Shown here one piece after another: positions 50,238 to 59,178 of a DNA stretch of 64,000 bases (positions within the stretch are counted from its first letter, which is position 1; each line of letters starts with the position of its first letter). This DNA comes from an uncultured Eubacteriales bacterium (GTDB lineage: Bacteria; Bacillota; Clostridia; Oscillospirales; Oscillospiraceae). Below the pieces are notes generated by a model. The model made no database searches, had not been told where the DNA came from, and saw only the letters and a program-made list of their open reading frames with translations. The stretch covers positions 2,263,766 to 2,327,765 of the forward strand of contig LT599017.1 of the NCBI GenBank assembly GCA_900079765.1. The letters run 5' to 3'. The translations under genes and the position numbers were made by a program.

Positions 50238-52673
50238 CTAATTTTGGGGCTTGACGATGAGGTTCACCAGCTTGTTCGGGACATGGATGACCTTGACGAT
50301 TTCCATTCCATCGGTGAACTTGGCCACCTTAGCATCGGCGAGGGCGGCGGCAACCACCGCGTCCTGCGCGCTGTCCAGCGGCATGGCGACGGTGCCGCGA
50401 AGCTTACCGCCCACCTGAACGGCCATGTTCACCTCGGCGTCCACCGTCTTTGCCGCATCATAAGTGGGCCAGGACTGCTGGCAGGCCATACCCTTGGCTG
50501 CAAACCCCAGGCTCTCCCACATCTCCTCCGCCACGTGAGGCGCAAAAGGAGACAGCATAAGGAGGAGGGAGCTCAGGTCGCCCTTGGTGAGGCCGTTTGC
50601 ATAGAAGTCGTTCACCAGCGCCATGAGGGCGGCAATAGCTGTATTGAACTTCATGGCTTCGATATCGTCGGAGACCTTCTTGATGGTCTTGTGGATGGCA
50701 CTCTCGTTGGAGGCACTGTACGCGAGGGAGTCCGCCGCCATGTCCGCCAGGTTCCATACCCGATCCAGAAAACGCTTGCAGCCCTTGACGGCGTTGGGGC
50801 TCCAGGCGGCGGCCTTCTCAAAGTCGCCGATGAACATGATATAGAGGCGCATGGTGTCCGCGCCGAATTCGGCGATGACGTCGTTGGGGTTGACCACGTT
50901 GCCCCGACTCTTGCTCATCTTCTCGCCGCCCTCGCCCAGGATCATGCCGTGGCTGGTGCGTTTCTTATAGGGCTCGGCAGTGGGGGCTACGCCGATGTCA
51001 TAGAGGAAATTGTTCCAGAAGCGAGAGTAGAGGAGGTGCAGGGTGGTGTGCTCCATTCCGCCGTTGTACCAGTCCACAGGGGACCAGTAGTCAAGAGCCT
51101 CTTTGGAGGCAAGGCAATCGCTGTTGTGGGGGTCGGCGTAGCGCAGGAAATACCAAGAGGAGCCCGCCCACTGGGGCATGGTGTCGGTCTCCCGCTTGGC
51201 CGGTCCGCCGCAATGGGGACAGGTGGTGTTCACCCAGTCAGTCATCTTTGAGAGGGGGCTCTCCCCGGTGTCGGTGGGCTCGTAGCTCTCCACGTCGGGC
51301 AAGTGTAAGGGCAATTCACTTTCGTCAAGAGGAACCCAGCCGCACTTGTCACACCAAATCATGGGGATAGGTTCGCCCCAGTAGCGCTGGCGGGAGAAGA
51401 CCCAGTCGCGGAGCTTATAATTGACCTTCTCGTGGCCGATGCCCTGCACCCCCAGCCACATTATCATGGCAGGGATGGCCTCCTTGACAGTCATGCCGTC
51501 CATAAAGCCGGAGTTCACCATGATACCGGTGTCGTCTTTGAGTGTAAAGGCCTCTTCCTGTACATCACCGCCGGCCACCACCTCTACGATGGGCAGGGCA
51601 AATTTCTTGGCGAAGGCCCAGTCGCGGGTGTCGTGTGCGGGTACGGCCATGATGGCTCCGGTGCCATAGGTCACCAGCACATAGTCGGAGATGAAGATTG
51701 GGATCTCCTTCCTGGTGACCGGGTTAATGCCCCGGACCCCCTGGAGCTCCACGCCGGTCTTCTCCTTGTCGGCGGCCAGCTCGCTGCGCTCGAAATCGGA
51801 CTTTCTCGCGGCGGCGTCCACATAGGCGTTGACCTCATCGGGGTTGGAGAGCTTGTGCGCCCACTTCTTCACATAGGGGTGCTCAGGGGCGATAACCATA
51901 TAGGTGGCCCCGAAGAGGGTGTCGGGCCGGGTGGTAAAGACGGTGAGCTTATCCCCCTCGGTGGTACCGAAGTCCACCTCGGCGCCGATAGAGCGGCCGA
52001 TCCAGTTGATCTGCTGGGTCTTGACCCTGTCTATGAAATCGAGGCCGTCCAGTCCATCGATGAGGCGCTGGGCGTACTCGGTGATCTTGAGCATCCACTG
52101 GCTCTTCTCCTTGCGGATGACAGGAGAGCCGCAGCGCTCGCACACGCCGTCCACCACTTCCTCATTGGCCAGCACACACTTACAGGAGGTGCACCAGTTC
52201 ACGGGCATTGTGGTCTTGTAGGCAAGGCCCTTTTTATAGAGCTGGAGGAAAATCCACTGAGTCCACTTGTAGTACTCGGGGTCGGTGGTATTAATCACCC
52301 GGTCCCAGTCGAAGGAATAGCCCAACATCTGGAGCTGGGTGGTGAAGTTATGGATGTTATCCCGGGTCACCTTGGCGGGGTGGATATGGTTTTTAATGGC
52401 GTAATTTTCGGTGGGCAGACCGAAGGCGTCATACCCCATGGGAAAGAGGACGTTAAAGCCGTCCATCCGCTTTTTGCGCGCCACCACATCCATGGCGGTA
52501 TAGGGGCGTGCGTGGCCCACGTGAAGCCCTTGGGCGGAGGGATAGGGGAATTCGACCAGGCCGTAAAACTTCGGTTTGTCACTGTGATTTTCACAGTGAT
52601 AGGTCTTCTCCTCCAGCCACCGTTTCTGCCACTTAGGCTCGATACCGGCAAAATCGTACTTCATCTCTGGCAT
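50238..52673 (-). CDS. leuS: Leucyl-tRNA synthetase
   Basis: The 811-residue class Ia enzyme charges tRNA-Leu. The HIGH motif appears as HVGH (51-54) in [20 protein letters not shown] is intact near residue 583 ([10 protein letters not shown]). A CP1 editing domain (about 220-400; [14 protein letters not shown], and [12 protein letters not shown]) clears mischarged tRNA. Zinc-binding cysteines lie in [13 protein letters not shown]...CERCG and CPHCGGP. The ATG at 52673 has GAGGAAG about 8 bases upstream and gives the usual N-terminus; a longer frame begins at 52703. It has its own promoter and no T-box. Confidence 0.97.
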   Translation of the reverse strand: MPEMKYDFAGIEPKWQKRWLEEKTYHCENHSDKPKFYGLVEFPYPSAQGLHVGHARPYTAMDVVARKKRMDGFNVLFPMGYDAFGLPTENYAIKNHIHPAKVTRDNIHNFTTQLQMLGYSFDWDRVINTTDPEYYKWTQWIFLQLYKKGLAYKTTMPVNWCTSCKCVLANEEVVDGVCERCGSPVIRKEKSQWMLKITEYAQRLIDGLDGLDFIDRVKTQQINWIGRSIGAEVDFGTTEGDKLTVFTTRPDTLFGATYMVIAPEHPYVKKWAHKLSNPDEVNAYVDAAARKSDFERSELAADKEKTGVELQGVRGINPVTRKEIPIFISDYVLVTYGTGAIMAVPAHDTRDWAFAKKFALPIVEVVAGGDVQEEAFTLKDDTGIMVNSGFMDGMTVKEAIPAMIMWLGVQGIGHEKVNYKLRDWVFSRQRYWGEPIPMIWCDKCGWVPLDESELPLHLPDVESYEPTDTGESPLSKMTDWVNTTCPHCGGPAKRETDTMPQWAGSSWYFLRYADPHNSDCLASKEALDYWSPVDWYNGGMEHTTLHLLYSRFWNNFLYDIGVAPTAEPYKKRTSHGMILGEGGEKMSKSRGNVVNPNDVIAEFGADTMRLYIMFIGDFEKAAAWSPNAVKGCKRFLDRVWNLADMAADSLAYSASNESAIHKTIKKVSDDIEAMKFNTAIAALMALVNDFYANGLTKGDLSSLLLMLSPFAPHVAEEMWESLGFAAKGMACQQSWPTYDAAKTVDAEVNMAVQVGGKLRGTVAMPLDSAQDAVVAAALADAKVAKFTDGMEIVKVIHVPNKLVNLIVKPQN

Positions 52674-52711
52674 ATCTGGCACTTCCTCGCGTTTGTTTCT
52701 CAATCTTTGTT

Positions 52712-52740
52712 ATTATACTCGAATGATACAGATATTGCAA
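52712..52740 (-). promoter_or_regulatory. leuS promoter
   Basis: On the minus strand TTGCAA (52735-52740) and TATAAT (52712-52717) are spaced by 17 bp. The leader is only about 30 bases long. Confidence 0.8.
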
Positions 52741-52876
52741 GAGTGTGGGAACAGACAAATAAATTCACCGCTACCATTTGAGGACGCCGTGGAGCACGCC
52801 CCCAGCGGGGGAACGAACGGCATACATGAAAAATCAAGTACCTATATGGGACGAAACGCCAGAGAGAGGACATTTT

Positions 52877-53428
52877 CTATTTTGCCCGCTTTTTGCGGTA
52901 CCAGAACACGTAGAGAAGCACGCCGGTGGCGGTCACTATGGAGGCGACGAGAAAAATCGGCACGAGGTTTTCCCTCCACAGCATGGCGGCTACCTCTTTA
53001 TTCACCATCTCCGTGACGATTGGGTCGGCGGGGAGGTCGGCGTTGGAGGGATCGGTGAGGCAGACCCAGCTCATCCTCCGGCCATAGATATAGCCGATGT
53101 ATCCCCAGAAACGGCCCTGGTCGTCCCGGTAGCAATCGGAAAAGTTGTTGGAGAGGGACTCGCCGTTCTCAAACCACCCCGTGTCCACCGTCCCGGTCAC
53201 CTGCCCGGAGTTGGGGTAGCGCCAGAGGACCAGCTCCTCCACGCCGTCGAAGGCGTGGTCGTAAGCGGTATCCCAGGCGGTGATGCTATCGGCGTAGAGC
53301 TTTATGAAAGCCTCAGACTGCTCGTTCCGGGGTGGTTTCTGCCCGGGGACGACCACGTCGGCCCGGGCGGGGGCCGGGAGAATCAGGAGCGCAAGGAGCA
53401 GTATGCAGGCAAGACGTCTCAATTTCAT
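52877..53428 (-). CDS. Secreted SH3-like domain protein with C-terminal membrane anchor
   Basis: The 183-residue protein has a signal peptide (about 1-23, cut near ARA-DV), an extracellular domain with an SH3-like phrase (FSDCYRDDQGRFWGYIGYIYGRRMSWVCL, in pieces at about 95-125), and a C-terminal membrane helix (about 153-175) with basic end YRKKRAK. I do not recognise a named family. The ATG at 53428 follows GAGGTGG and overlaps the upstream gene stop by one base (TGATG), so it is coupled to the 114-residue membrane protein gene. Confidence 0.7.
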   Translation of the reverse strand: MKLRRLACILLLALLILPAPARADVVVPGQKPPRNEQSEAFIKLYADSITAWDTAYDHAFDGVEELVLWRYPNSGQVTGTVDTGWFENGESLSNNFSDCYRDDQGRFWGYIGYIYGRRMSWVCLTDPSNADLPADPIVTEMVNKEVAAMLWRENLVPIFLVASIVTATGVLLYVFWYRKKRAK

Positions 53429-53772
53429 CAAAGCCACCTCACAAAATAAAGTTTCAGGAAGAGCAGGAGGCCGCCACCTATCAGAAAAGACACTGCATTG
53501 GCCATCAGCGACAGGGCAAAGGGCCTACGCACCCTCTCTCCCAGAGCGCGGTAGAGCGCCCCCTCTATCCCCACGGCGGCGCACTCCAGGGCCAGGAGGA
53601 GCGGAGTCGAGAGAAAGAGCAGGTGCAGGAGGTTCACTATGGGGTTTGTAAGGCAGTTGACCAGGGCGCAGAGCACCAGATCCTTGCGCCGCAAGCCCCA
53701 TAGGGCGGCGACGGGCACTTCCAGAATCAAAGTTACCAGCAGCGGGAGCAGGATATCCTTCACGTCAAGCAA
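53428..53772 (-). CDS. Small polytopic membrane protein of unknown function
   Basis: The 114-residue protein has three to four hydrophobic helices (DILLPLLVTLILEVPVAALW, LVLCALVNCLTNPIVNLLHLLF, PLLLALECAAVGIEGALYRAL, LSLMANAVSFLIGGGLLLFL). The NxxxNPxxN arrangement in the second helix recalls a small conserved membrane family found in Clostridia beside SH3-like secreted proteins. It overlaps the MFS-like gene upstream by 13 bases. No function can be given. Confidence 0.7.
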   Translation of the reverse strand: MLDVKDILLPLLVTLILEVPVAALWGLRRKDLVLCALVNCLTNPIVNLLHLLFLSTPLLLALECAAVGIEGALYRALGERVRRPFALSLMANAVSFLIGGGLLLFLKLYFVRWL

Positions 53773-54752
53773 TCCTCCTCTTTTAGGCCTGTATACAGCA
53801 GATATAGGGACCCGGCAGCCCCCGCCGCGTACAGCCCTCCGCTGCCTGGCATTGTGGGCACCCCAAGCAGAGCCGGTAGGGCGCCCAGAAAGAGGGCGAA
53901 GGTGAGGAGCCCAAAGGCCAGCCCCTTAGCCCCCCGCAGGATGCGCCCCGCGCCCCACAGGGTCAGCGGCATGGTCATGTTGAAGGCGAAGACCGCCAGC
54001 AGGCCCAGTGCGGGCAGATCGGAGCCCAGAAAAGAGACCGCTGCCAAACCCAGGGAGGCGGCGGCCACTCGCAGCCGCCCCAGCCTGTCGGCCAGAAGGC
54101 CGCCCGCGGCCTTGCCCCCGGCCACGGCGAGAACAAGCCAGAAGCCAAGGTCCCCCTTCCAGGGAAATTGGAAGGCCCCACCCACTACCGCCCGAAGCAC
54201 CACCACCGCGAAGAGGCAGAGCAGTGGAATCGCCGCCCGGCTCCCGCCTGTGGGCACCGGCGTAAAGTCGGCGTTGGGATTGCCGTTTCCCCAGCGGAGA
54301 ATGGCGGCAGCCATCAGCAGGAGACCCAGCCAGACCGCCGGGCCGGGTACCAGCCCCTGCACTGGGGCCAGCGCACCCAGGTAGATGCCCACCGCCCCTG
54401 GGGAGACAAAGACCCCCAGCACGCCGCAGCCTTCGCTCGCGTTGAGGGCATACAGCCCGCCGCCCACATGGAAGAGGGCATTGCCCAGCCCCGCCGCTAT
54501 GGCTGCGGGCAGGCCGGAAAAGCCCCAGGCTACCGCCGCCAGGATGCAGCCCAGAGCGGCAACTTTCCGTTCTCCGCCCAGGTAGTCCGCCAGCAGGCCT
54601 AGGGGCATCTGTACGGCGAAGGCGAAAAAATTATAGAGCAGGAATGTAAAAAGCTTCTCCCCCTCCGCAGCCCCACCCAGCAGCAGCATGGCACAGGAGA
54701 AATCCACCCAGAAATGGGCGAAGGAATAGAGCGGCAGCGCACGGTATCTCAT
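53760..54752 (-). CDS. MFS-like membrane transporter
   Basis: The 330-residue protein has about ten to eleven membrane helices and MFS-like features: LGLLADYLGGERKVAALG (loop 2-3, D-x-x-G-x-R/K pattern) and LLADRLGRLRV near residue 215 in the second half. It is shorter than a usual 390-residue MFS protein. The substrate is unknown. It is the first gene of a three-gene overlapping set with the two small membrane or secreted proteins that follow, which suggests one membrane complex or process. Confidence 0.72.
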   Translation of the reverse strand: MRYRALPLYSFAHFWVDFSCAMLLLGGAAEGEKLFTFLLYNFFAFAVQMPLGLLADYLGGERKVAALGCILAAVAWGFSGLPAAIAAGLGNALFHVGGGLYALNASEGCGVLGVFVSPGAVGIYLGALAPVQGLVPGPAVWLGLLLMAAAILRWGNGNPNADFTPVPTGGSRAAIPLLCLFAVVVLRAVVGGAFQFPWKGDLGFWLVLAVAGGKAAGGLLADRLGRLRVAAASLGLAAVSFLGSDLPALGLLAVFAFNMTMPLTLWGAGRILRGAKGLAFGLLTFALFLGALPALLGVPTMPGSGGLYAAGAAGSLYLLYTGLKEEDCLT

Positions 54753-54840
54753 GGTCCTCCTCCTCCCTTTACTCTCTTAGACGTAAAAATAGGATAACAT
54801 ATTCCCTTGGGAAAGAAAATATTATCGGGAAATATAAAAG

Positions 54841-54870
54841 GGCTTGTCATGCTGCTTAGCACGACAAGCC
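54841..54870 (-). terminator. Terminator after rsfS (end of the smc-rsfS cluster)
   Basis: GGCTTGTC (54841-54848) pairs with GACAAGCC (54863-54870), with TGCT/AGCA inside; on the minus strand CTTTTATATT follows. Confidence 0.82.
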
Positions 54871-54888
54871 TTTCTACTTTTACTAGAT

Positions 54889-55248
54889 TCAGTTCTCCAC
54901 CAGGATGCCGGTCAAGTCGACGGGCGCGGCGTCGCGCCAGAGGCGCTCCAGATCATAAAATTTTCGGGTGTCCTCCATGAAGATGTGGACCACCACGCTG
55001 GAGAAGTCCATTAAGATCCAGCTGCCGCCCCGATGCCCCTCCACATGATGAGGGATCTCGCCATTCTCCTTCATAACCTTCTCGCACTCTTCGGAGAGGG
55101 CCTTGACCTGGGTGGTGGAGGTGGCCGCGCAGATGACAAAGTAGTCGGCCAGAGTGGTAAGCTCGGCGGTCTCCAGGACCTTGATGTCGATGCCCTTCTT
55201 GTTGTCCAGCGCTTTGGCGAGGGCGAGGGCCATTTCTTTTGGTGTCAT
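54889..55248 (-). CDS. rsfS: Ribosomal silencing factor RsfS
   Basis: The 119-residue protein binds uL14 and stops 50S-30S joining in starvation. Family hallmarks are KKGIDIKVLETAELTTLADYFVICAATSTTQVKALSE and EGHRGGSWILMDFSSVVVHIFMEDTRKFYDLERLW. The ATG at 55248 follows GAGG; an in-frame ATG farther upstream adds unrelated residues. It is the last gene in the cluster after the LCP gene; nadD-yqeK-LCP-rsfS is a common order in Firmicutes. Confidence 0.95.
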   Translation of the reverse strand: MTPKEMALALAKALDNKKGIDIKVLETAELTTLADYFVICAATSTTQVKALSEECEKVMKENGEIPHHVEGHRGGSWILMDFSSVVVHIFMEDTRKFYDLERLWRDAAPVDLTGILVEN

Positions 55249-55277
55249 AATCAATAAAACCTCTTTCGGTTCAAAAA

Positions 55278-56831
55278 TCAATCCATCGGGATGCCCGCCG
55301 GGGGGCCGTCCGTGCCGCTGTCCGTCTGAGAGGGAGAGGGAGATGGGCTGGCGGAGGGACTCACGCTAGGGTCTTCCGAAGGGGACGGGCTGGTGCTGGG
55401 GGAAGCGCTGGGAGATGTGCTGGGGCTGGGAGAGGCGGAGCCGGAAGGAGAGGGGCTGGGAGAGACGTCTGGCGACTGGCTGACGTCCGGTACCTCCGGA
55501 GTCGTCGGCTCCGTTGATGGCGAGGGCGAAGGGCTGGCACTGGAAGAGGAGCCGGAAGAACCGCTGTAGCCTTTGATCCAGGCATTATACTTGGTGTCCG
55601 CCAGGACGCCGCCCGTGGTGGCCAGGGTTCCATCCTTGTTGACGTACATGATGTCCAGTTCGTCCTGGCGCAGGTCAGTGGTGTAGGGGTTAAAGCTCTC
55701 GTTCACCACCTGGACGATCTCGTCCACGTCGGGCGCTACGTAGGAGGGGTAGTTATTATAAGTCCGGCTGCGTACCCCATTGGCGCTCACCCACGGCATG
55801 GTGATAAAGCTGACATTCTCCATGCCCAGGCGGCCATTGCCATTGCTGCCGAGGATGGCGGACTGGCCCAGCCAGATCAGGTTGCCCAGGTTCAGGTCGG
55901 TGGTCACGTTCTCCATAAATATCTTAGCCAGTTTCGTGATGGTACTCGCGTCGCCGATCTTCTCCAGGCACTGGGAGATGGTAGTCTTCAGAAAATCCTG
56001 CTGGACCTTGATGCGGCCAAGGTCGCCATCGACATATCCGGAGTTGAGGATGTGACCCGAGTCGTCGCTGTCGTGCCGGTAGCGGAGAAGCTGCATGGCC
56101 TGGCTGCCGTTAAGGGTCTGAGGTCCCTTCTTCAGGTCGATTTTAAAGTTCTGTGAGAGGTCGTTATAGTACATCCGCCTGGGTACGTCGAAGTAGACTC
56201 CGCCGATGGCGTCCACCAGCTTGCCCACGGCCTCCCACTCCACGGTGACGGTGAAGTCGGGCTGGAAACCCACCAGCTCGCCCACCTCTTCCTTGAGGGC
56301 GGTCATCCCCTTGTCTCCTCCGCCGTACATGTTGTAGACAGAGTTGAGCTTTTTGATATCCCAGGAGACGTTCACCAGCGTATCGCGGGGAAGGCTCATG
56401 ACGTTAAGGTGCTGGTTCGCCACGTCATAGGAGGCCAACATCATGGTGTCGGTATTGCCGCCGCCATAGGTGTCGCGCCCCACCAGAAGAAAGGTATAGA
56501 AGTCCTCCTTGCGGTCACTCAGCTCACGGTCGTCGTCACCGTCCTCCACGCCGGGCTGGTTTGAGTCGACGTTGCCGCCGTCGCTGACGCTGGGTCGGTC
56601 GATAGGCTTGGACATGTCAGGCGGCCTGACCAATAGCAGATATGCGCCGCCCACCGCAACAATAAGGGCGGCCAACACGATCACGACAATGAAGAGGATG
56701 CGCAGCGCCTGCTGCTTCGGGGTACGGGCGGCTTTCTCCTTCTTCTTTTTACCCCCCGCCGGGGTACGGGCCGGCTTTTCCGTTCGGACGAGACGTGTGC
56801 CGCCCTTCTTTTTCTGCTGCTCTGGCGTCAT
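55278..56831 (-). CDS. LytR-CpsA-Psr (LCP) family cell-envelope protein
   Basis: The 517-residue protein has a Lys-rich cytoplasmic start (1-42), one membrane helix (about 43-66), and an extracellular LCP domain with FLLVGRDTYGGGNTDTMMLASYD near residue 112 and a conserved RMYYNDL and RYRHDS (about 225-260). LCP enzymes attach wall teichoic acid or other glycopolymers to peptidoglycan. Residues from about 430 onward are a Ser/Pro-rich low-complexity tail (PSPSPS repeats), perhaps a wall-spanning spacer. The ATG at 56831 follows an AGGAG-containing stretch. Confidence 0.92.
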   Translation of the reverse strand: MTPEQQKKKGGTRLVRTEKPARTPAGGKKKKEKAARTPKQQALRILFIVVIVLAALIVAVGGAYLLLVRPPDMSKPIDRPSVSDGGNVDSNQPGVEDGDDDRELSDRKEDFYTFLLVGRDTYGGGNTDTMMLASYDVANQHLNVMSLPRDTLVNVSWDIKKLNSVYNMYGGGDKGMTALKEEVGELVGFQPDFTVTVEWEAVGKLVDAIGGVYFDVPRRMYYNDLSQNFKIDLKKGPQTLNGSQAMQLLRYRHDSDDSGHILNSGYVDGDLGRIKVQQDFLKTTISQCLEKIGDASTITKLAKIFMENVTTDLNLGNLIWLGQSAILGSNGNGRLGMENVSFITMPWVSANGVRSRTYNNYPSYVAPDVDEIVQVVNESFNPYTTDLRQDELDIMYVNKDGTLATTGGVLADTKYNAWIKGYSGSSGSSSSASPSPSPSTEPTTPEVPDVSQSPDVSPSPSPSGSASPSPSTSPSASPSTSPSPSEDPSVSPSASPSPSPSQTDSGTDGPPAGIPMD

Positions 56832-56871
56832 TGGGTTGTTCCTTTCTCCTGTGTGTCTATGTACTGTCTGC

Positions 56872-56912
56872 CGAGTAAACCGCATTGCGGTTTACTCGCG
56901 CGGCATATGCCG
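56872..56912. promoter_or_regulatory. Two palindromes between nadD-yqeK and the LCP gene
   Basis: A perfect 12-bp stem (56872-56883 with 56887-56898, loop ATT) and the 12-bp palindrome CGGCATATGCCG (56901-56912) lie 41 bases before the LCP start. No T-run follows, so they are more likely intercistronic RNA elements than terminators. Confidence 0.5.
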
Positions 56913-56956
56913 GGTAATCTTCCAAAACGGTTGAAAAGAGCCCGTTATGAATAGAT

Positions 56957-58171
56957 TCAGCCATTGTCCCGCCGGGCCAGCATCCAGGCTCGGGCCTCCA
57001 CGGTGTTGTGGTGGACGGGCAGGCCCCGCTCGCGCATCTCCCGGATGCTCATCTCAAAGCCCAGGAGCACAGCCGCGTCGAGGCTCTTCTCCGCCAGCGC
57101 GCGCAAGTCCTCCACGCCCGGGAAGTCCCGGGTGGGCTCCAAATAATCGGCAAGGTACACTACTTTTTCCAAAAGTGTCATGTCCGCCTTGCCGGTAGTA
57201 TGCCAATAGATGGCGCCGAATATTTCGTCGTCCGCGCCGAAAGTCTCCCGGGCAATCCAGGCCCCCGTCTTGGCATGGAGGAGCTTGACGGCGCTGCGCT
57301 CCAGGTCGTCCAGCTGCTCCCCCCATTTTTTACACAGGGCGAGCTGCTCCCCCGCGGCGAGGTACTTGGTACAGTCGTGCAGGATGGCGGCCCGACGTGC
57401 CTTCTCCGTGTCGGCCCCCCAGCGCTTCGCCAGGGCCACGGCAGCCTGCTCCGCGCCCCGGATATGGGGGACACGCTTTGCCCTGACCATACTGTAGGAC
57501 GCGGAGCGCAAGTCCTCATCGGAGAGGCTCCGCAGGTCCTTGTTTACCCCGTAGAGGCCATGGCGCAGGATATATCCGTACACCTGGGTCCAGAGGAACT
57601 CCCGGCCCTCCCCCGCAGCCAAGGCAGCGCGGAGCTGGGTAGAGGAGATTTCGGTAATCGTTGACAAGGGGATCAGGGCGACTCGAGCGCCGATGTTCTC
57701 CCGCAGGCGCGCCGCCTGGCGCTCCATAACGGCCAGGCTGTCCCCCCCCTCGCGAGCGAAGGCGGCGACCCCGGCCAAAGCCATGAGGCGCTCCGGCTCC
57801 CGCCAAGATTGAAGAGCAAGGAACATATCGCCACCCATGAGAAGCCACAACTCGTCCTCTGGGTAGAGGGTGCGCAGCTCAGCCAGCGTGTCGACGGTAT
57901 AGCTCTTTCCCAGGCGGCGAAACTCCAAGTCGGAGGCAGTCACCTCGCACCGCCGCCCCAGCTCCGCGTCCAGCCCGTCTGCCATCAGCGCCGCCATCTC
58001 AAGCCGCTCCAGAGGTCCGGCGCTCTCCTCCGGCAACGCCTTATGTGGTGGGATCGCGGCGGGAATAAACAGGAGCTTTTCCAGCCCCAGTATCTCAACC
58101 GCCGCTCTTGCCGACGCCATGTGCCCCAGGTGGGGTGGGTTGAACGTGCCGCCATAGACGCCAATCCTCAA
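56957..58171 (-). CDS. nadD: Fusion of NadD (nicotinate-nucleotide adenylyltransferase) and YqeK HD hydrolase
   Basis: The 404-residue protein joins two enzymes. Residues 1-205 are NadD: GGTFNPPHLGHM (7-18), SYTVDTLAEL and ISSTQLRAAL motifs, making deamido-NAD from NaMN and ATP. Residues about 215-404 are YqeK, an HD-domain phosphohydrolase that splits Ap4A (ILHDCTKYL, LLHAKTGAWIARETFG, AIYWHTTGKADM, VYLADYLEP). In Bacillus these are neighbouring separate genes. TTG at 58171 follows AAGGAG by 9 bases and gives the exact NadD N-terminus; an ATG at 58195 is the alternative. Confidence 0.93.
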   Translation of the reverse strand: MRIGVYGGTFNPPHLGHMASARAAVEILGLEKLLFIPAAIPPHKALPEESAGPLERLEMAALMADGLDAELGRRCEVTASDLEFRRLGKSYTVDTLAELRTLYPEDELWLLMGGDMFLALQSWREPERLMALAGVAAFAREGGDSLAVMERQAARLRENIGARVALIPLSTITEISSTQLRAALAAGEGREFLWTQVYGYILRHGLYGVNKDLRSLSDEDLRSASYSMVRAKRVPHIRGAEQAAVALAKRWGADTEKARRAAILHDCTKYLAAGEQLALCKKWGEQLDDLERSAVKLLHAKTGAWIARETFGADDEIFGAIYWHTTGKADMTLLEKVVYLADYLEPTRDFPGVEDLRALAEKSLDAAVLLGFEMSIREMRERGLPVHHNTVEARAWMLARRDNG

Positions 58172-58219
58172 TACAGCCAGCTCCTTTTTAGGCAATTCTA
58201 AGTGCTTGCAAAAAAGCTG

Positions 58220-58549
58220 TCACACGACCGGTTTCTTCTTTACGTCCTTCACCAGGACGATTTTGTCCTTTTTCTCCTTATTATGACTTTGACGATACAG
58301 GACGAATTTTGTTCCGATGACCTGCACCACCTCACTGCGGGTGGCTTTGGCCAGCGCGTCGGCGGCCTCGCGGGCGGAGAACTCACAGTTCTCCAGGGCT
58401 TTGCCCTTAATGAGCTCCCTGGCCTCCAGCGCATCGTTTGCCTGCTTGACGAGGTTCTCCCCCAGGCCGTCCTTGCCCACCTGGAGAATGGTGTCGATGC
58501 TATTCGCCAGCCCCCGGAGTTGGGCCCGCTGCTTGCTTGTTAAGTCCAT
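58220..58549 (-). CDS. yhbY: YhbY family RNA-binding protein (CRM domain)
   Basis: The 109-residue protein has the CRM fold: LTSKQRAQLRGLANSIDTILQVGKDGL, NLVKQANDALEARELIKGKALENC and VVQVIGTKFVLYRQS. YhbY binds pre-50S particles and helps 50S assembly. The Lys-rich tail is longer than usual. It lies 48 bases before nadD-yqeK and 33 after rdgB; Firmicutes often keep yhbY beside nadD. Confidence 0.93.
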   Translation of the reverse strand: MDLTSKQRAQLRGLANSIDTILQVGKDGLGENLVKQANDALEARELIKGKALENCEFSAREAADALAKATRSEVVQVIGTKFVLYRQSHNKEKKDKIVLVKDVKKKPVV

Positions 58550-58582
58550 AAATCGGCTCCTCTAATTAATTAATATCCCGGG

Positions 58583-59170
58583 CTATATCAGGTATTCTCT
58601 CAGCGTTTCCGCGAATTGCGCCAATGCCGCGCCTCGATGGGAAATGGCGTTCTTCTCCTCATGGGTGAGCTGGGCAAAGGTCTTCTTAAGGCTTGGCACA
58701 AAGAACACGGGATCGTACCCGAACCCGTCCTCCCCCTTGGGGGCGTAAGCCAAAGTGCCGGGGCACTCACCCCGGGCGGTGAGCACGTTGCCGTTGGGGA
58801 AACAGCAGCAGATACAGGAGACGAATTTGCACCGCCGATCCAGCATCCCCCGCATATTATCAAGCAAAAGCTTGTACCGCCCCTTGTCGTCCAGCTCGGG
58901 CCCGCCGTACCGGGCCGAGTAGACCCCCGGCGCACCGCCCAGTGCGTCCACACAGAGACCGGAGTCGTCCGCGATAGCGGGCAGGCCGGAGGCCTCCATT
59001 ACGGCCCGGGCCTTAAGGAGCGCGTTCTCCTCAAAGGTAGTTCCCGTCTCCTCCACATCGACGTCCACACCTACGTCGGACTCCAAGACCACCTCTACCC
59101 CCTGGGCGGAGAGAATGGCCCGCAGCTCGGCAAGCTTGTGGGCATTTTTGCTGGCCAGTACCATTTTCAT
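58583..59170 (-). CDS. rdgB: XTP/dITP diphosphatase (RdgB/HAM1)
   Basis: The 195-residue enzyme removes non-canonical purine nucleotides (XTP, dITP). It has the substrate motif LASKNAHKLAEL (SxxN) near residue 4, FEENALLKARA near 52, DDSGLCVDALGGAPGVYSARYGG near 67-90, and GEDGFGYDPVFFVPS near 144. The ATG at 59170 has GGAGG 12 bases upstream; an ATG two codons later is an alternative. It follows rph by 8 bases, the usual rph-rdgB pair. Confidence 0.95.
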   Translation of the reverse strand: MKMVLASKNAHKLAELRAILSAQGVEVVLESDVGVDVDVEETGTTFEENALLKARAVMEASGLPAIADDSGLCVDALGGAPGVYSARYGGPELDDKGRYKLLLDNMRGMLDRRCKFVSCICCCFPNGNVLTARGECPGTLAYAPKGEDGFGYDPVFFVPSLKKTFAQLTHEEKNAISHRGAALAQFAETLREYLI

Positions 59171-59178
59171 GGAAAAAA

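Noticed and set aside
51432-52781. Plus-strand open frame of 449 codons opposite leuS
   Set aside because: It is an antisense shadow from GC-rich codons; leuS is certain on the other strand.
52674-52876. Possible T-box leader upstream of leuS
   Set aside because: The leader after the promoter is only about 30 bases, with no T-box sequence or terminator.
55300-55570. Short tandem repeats that might suggest a CRISPR or VNTR
   Set aside because: They encode the Ser/Pro-rich tail of the LCP protein and have no spacer structure.
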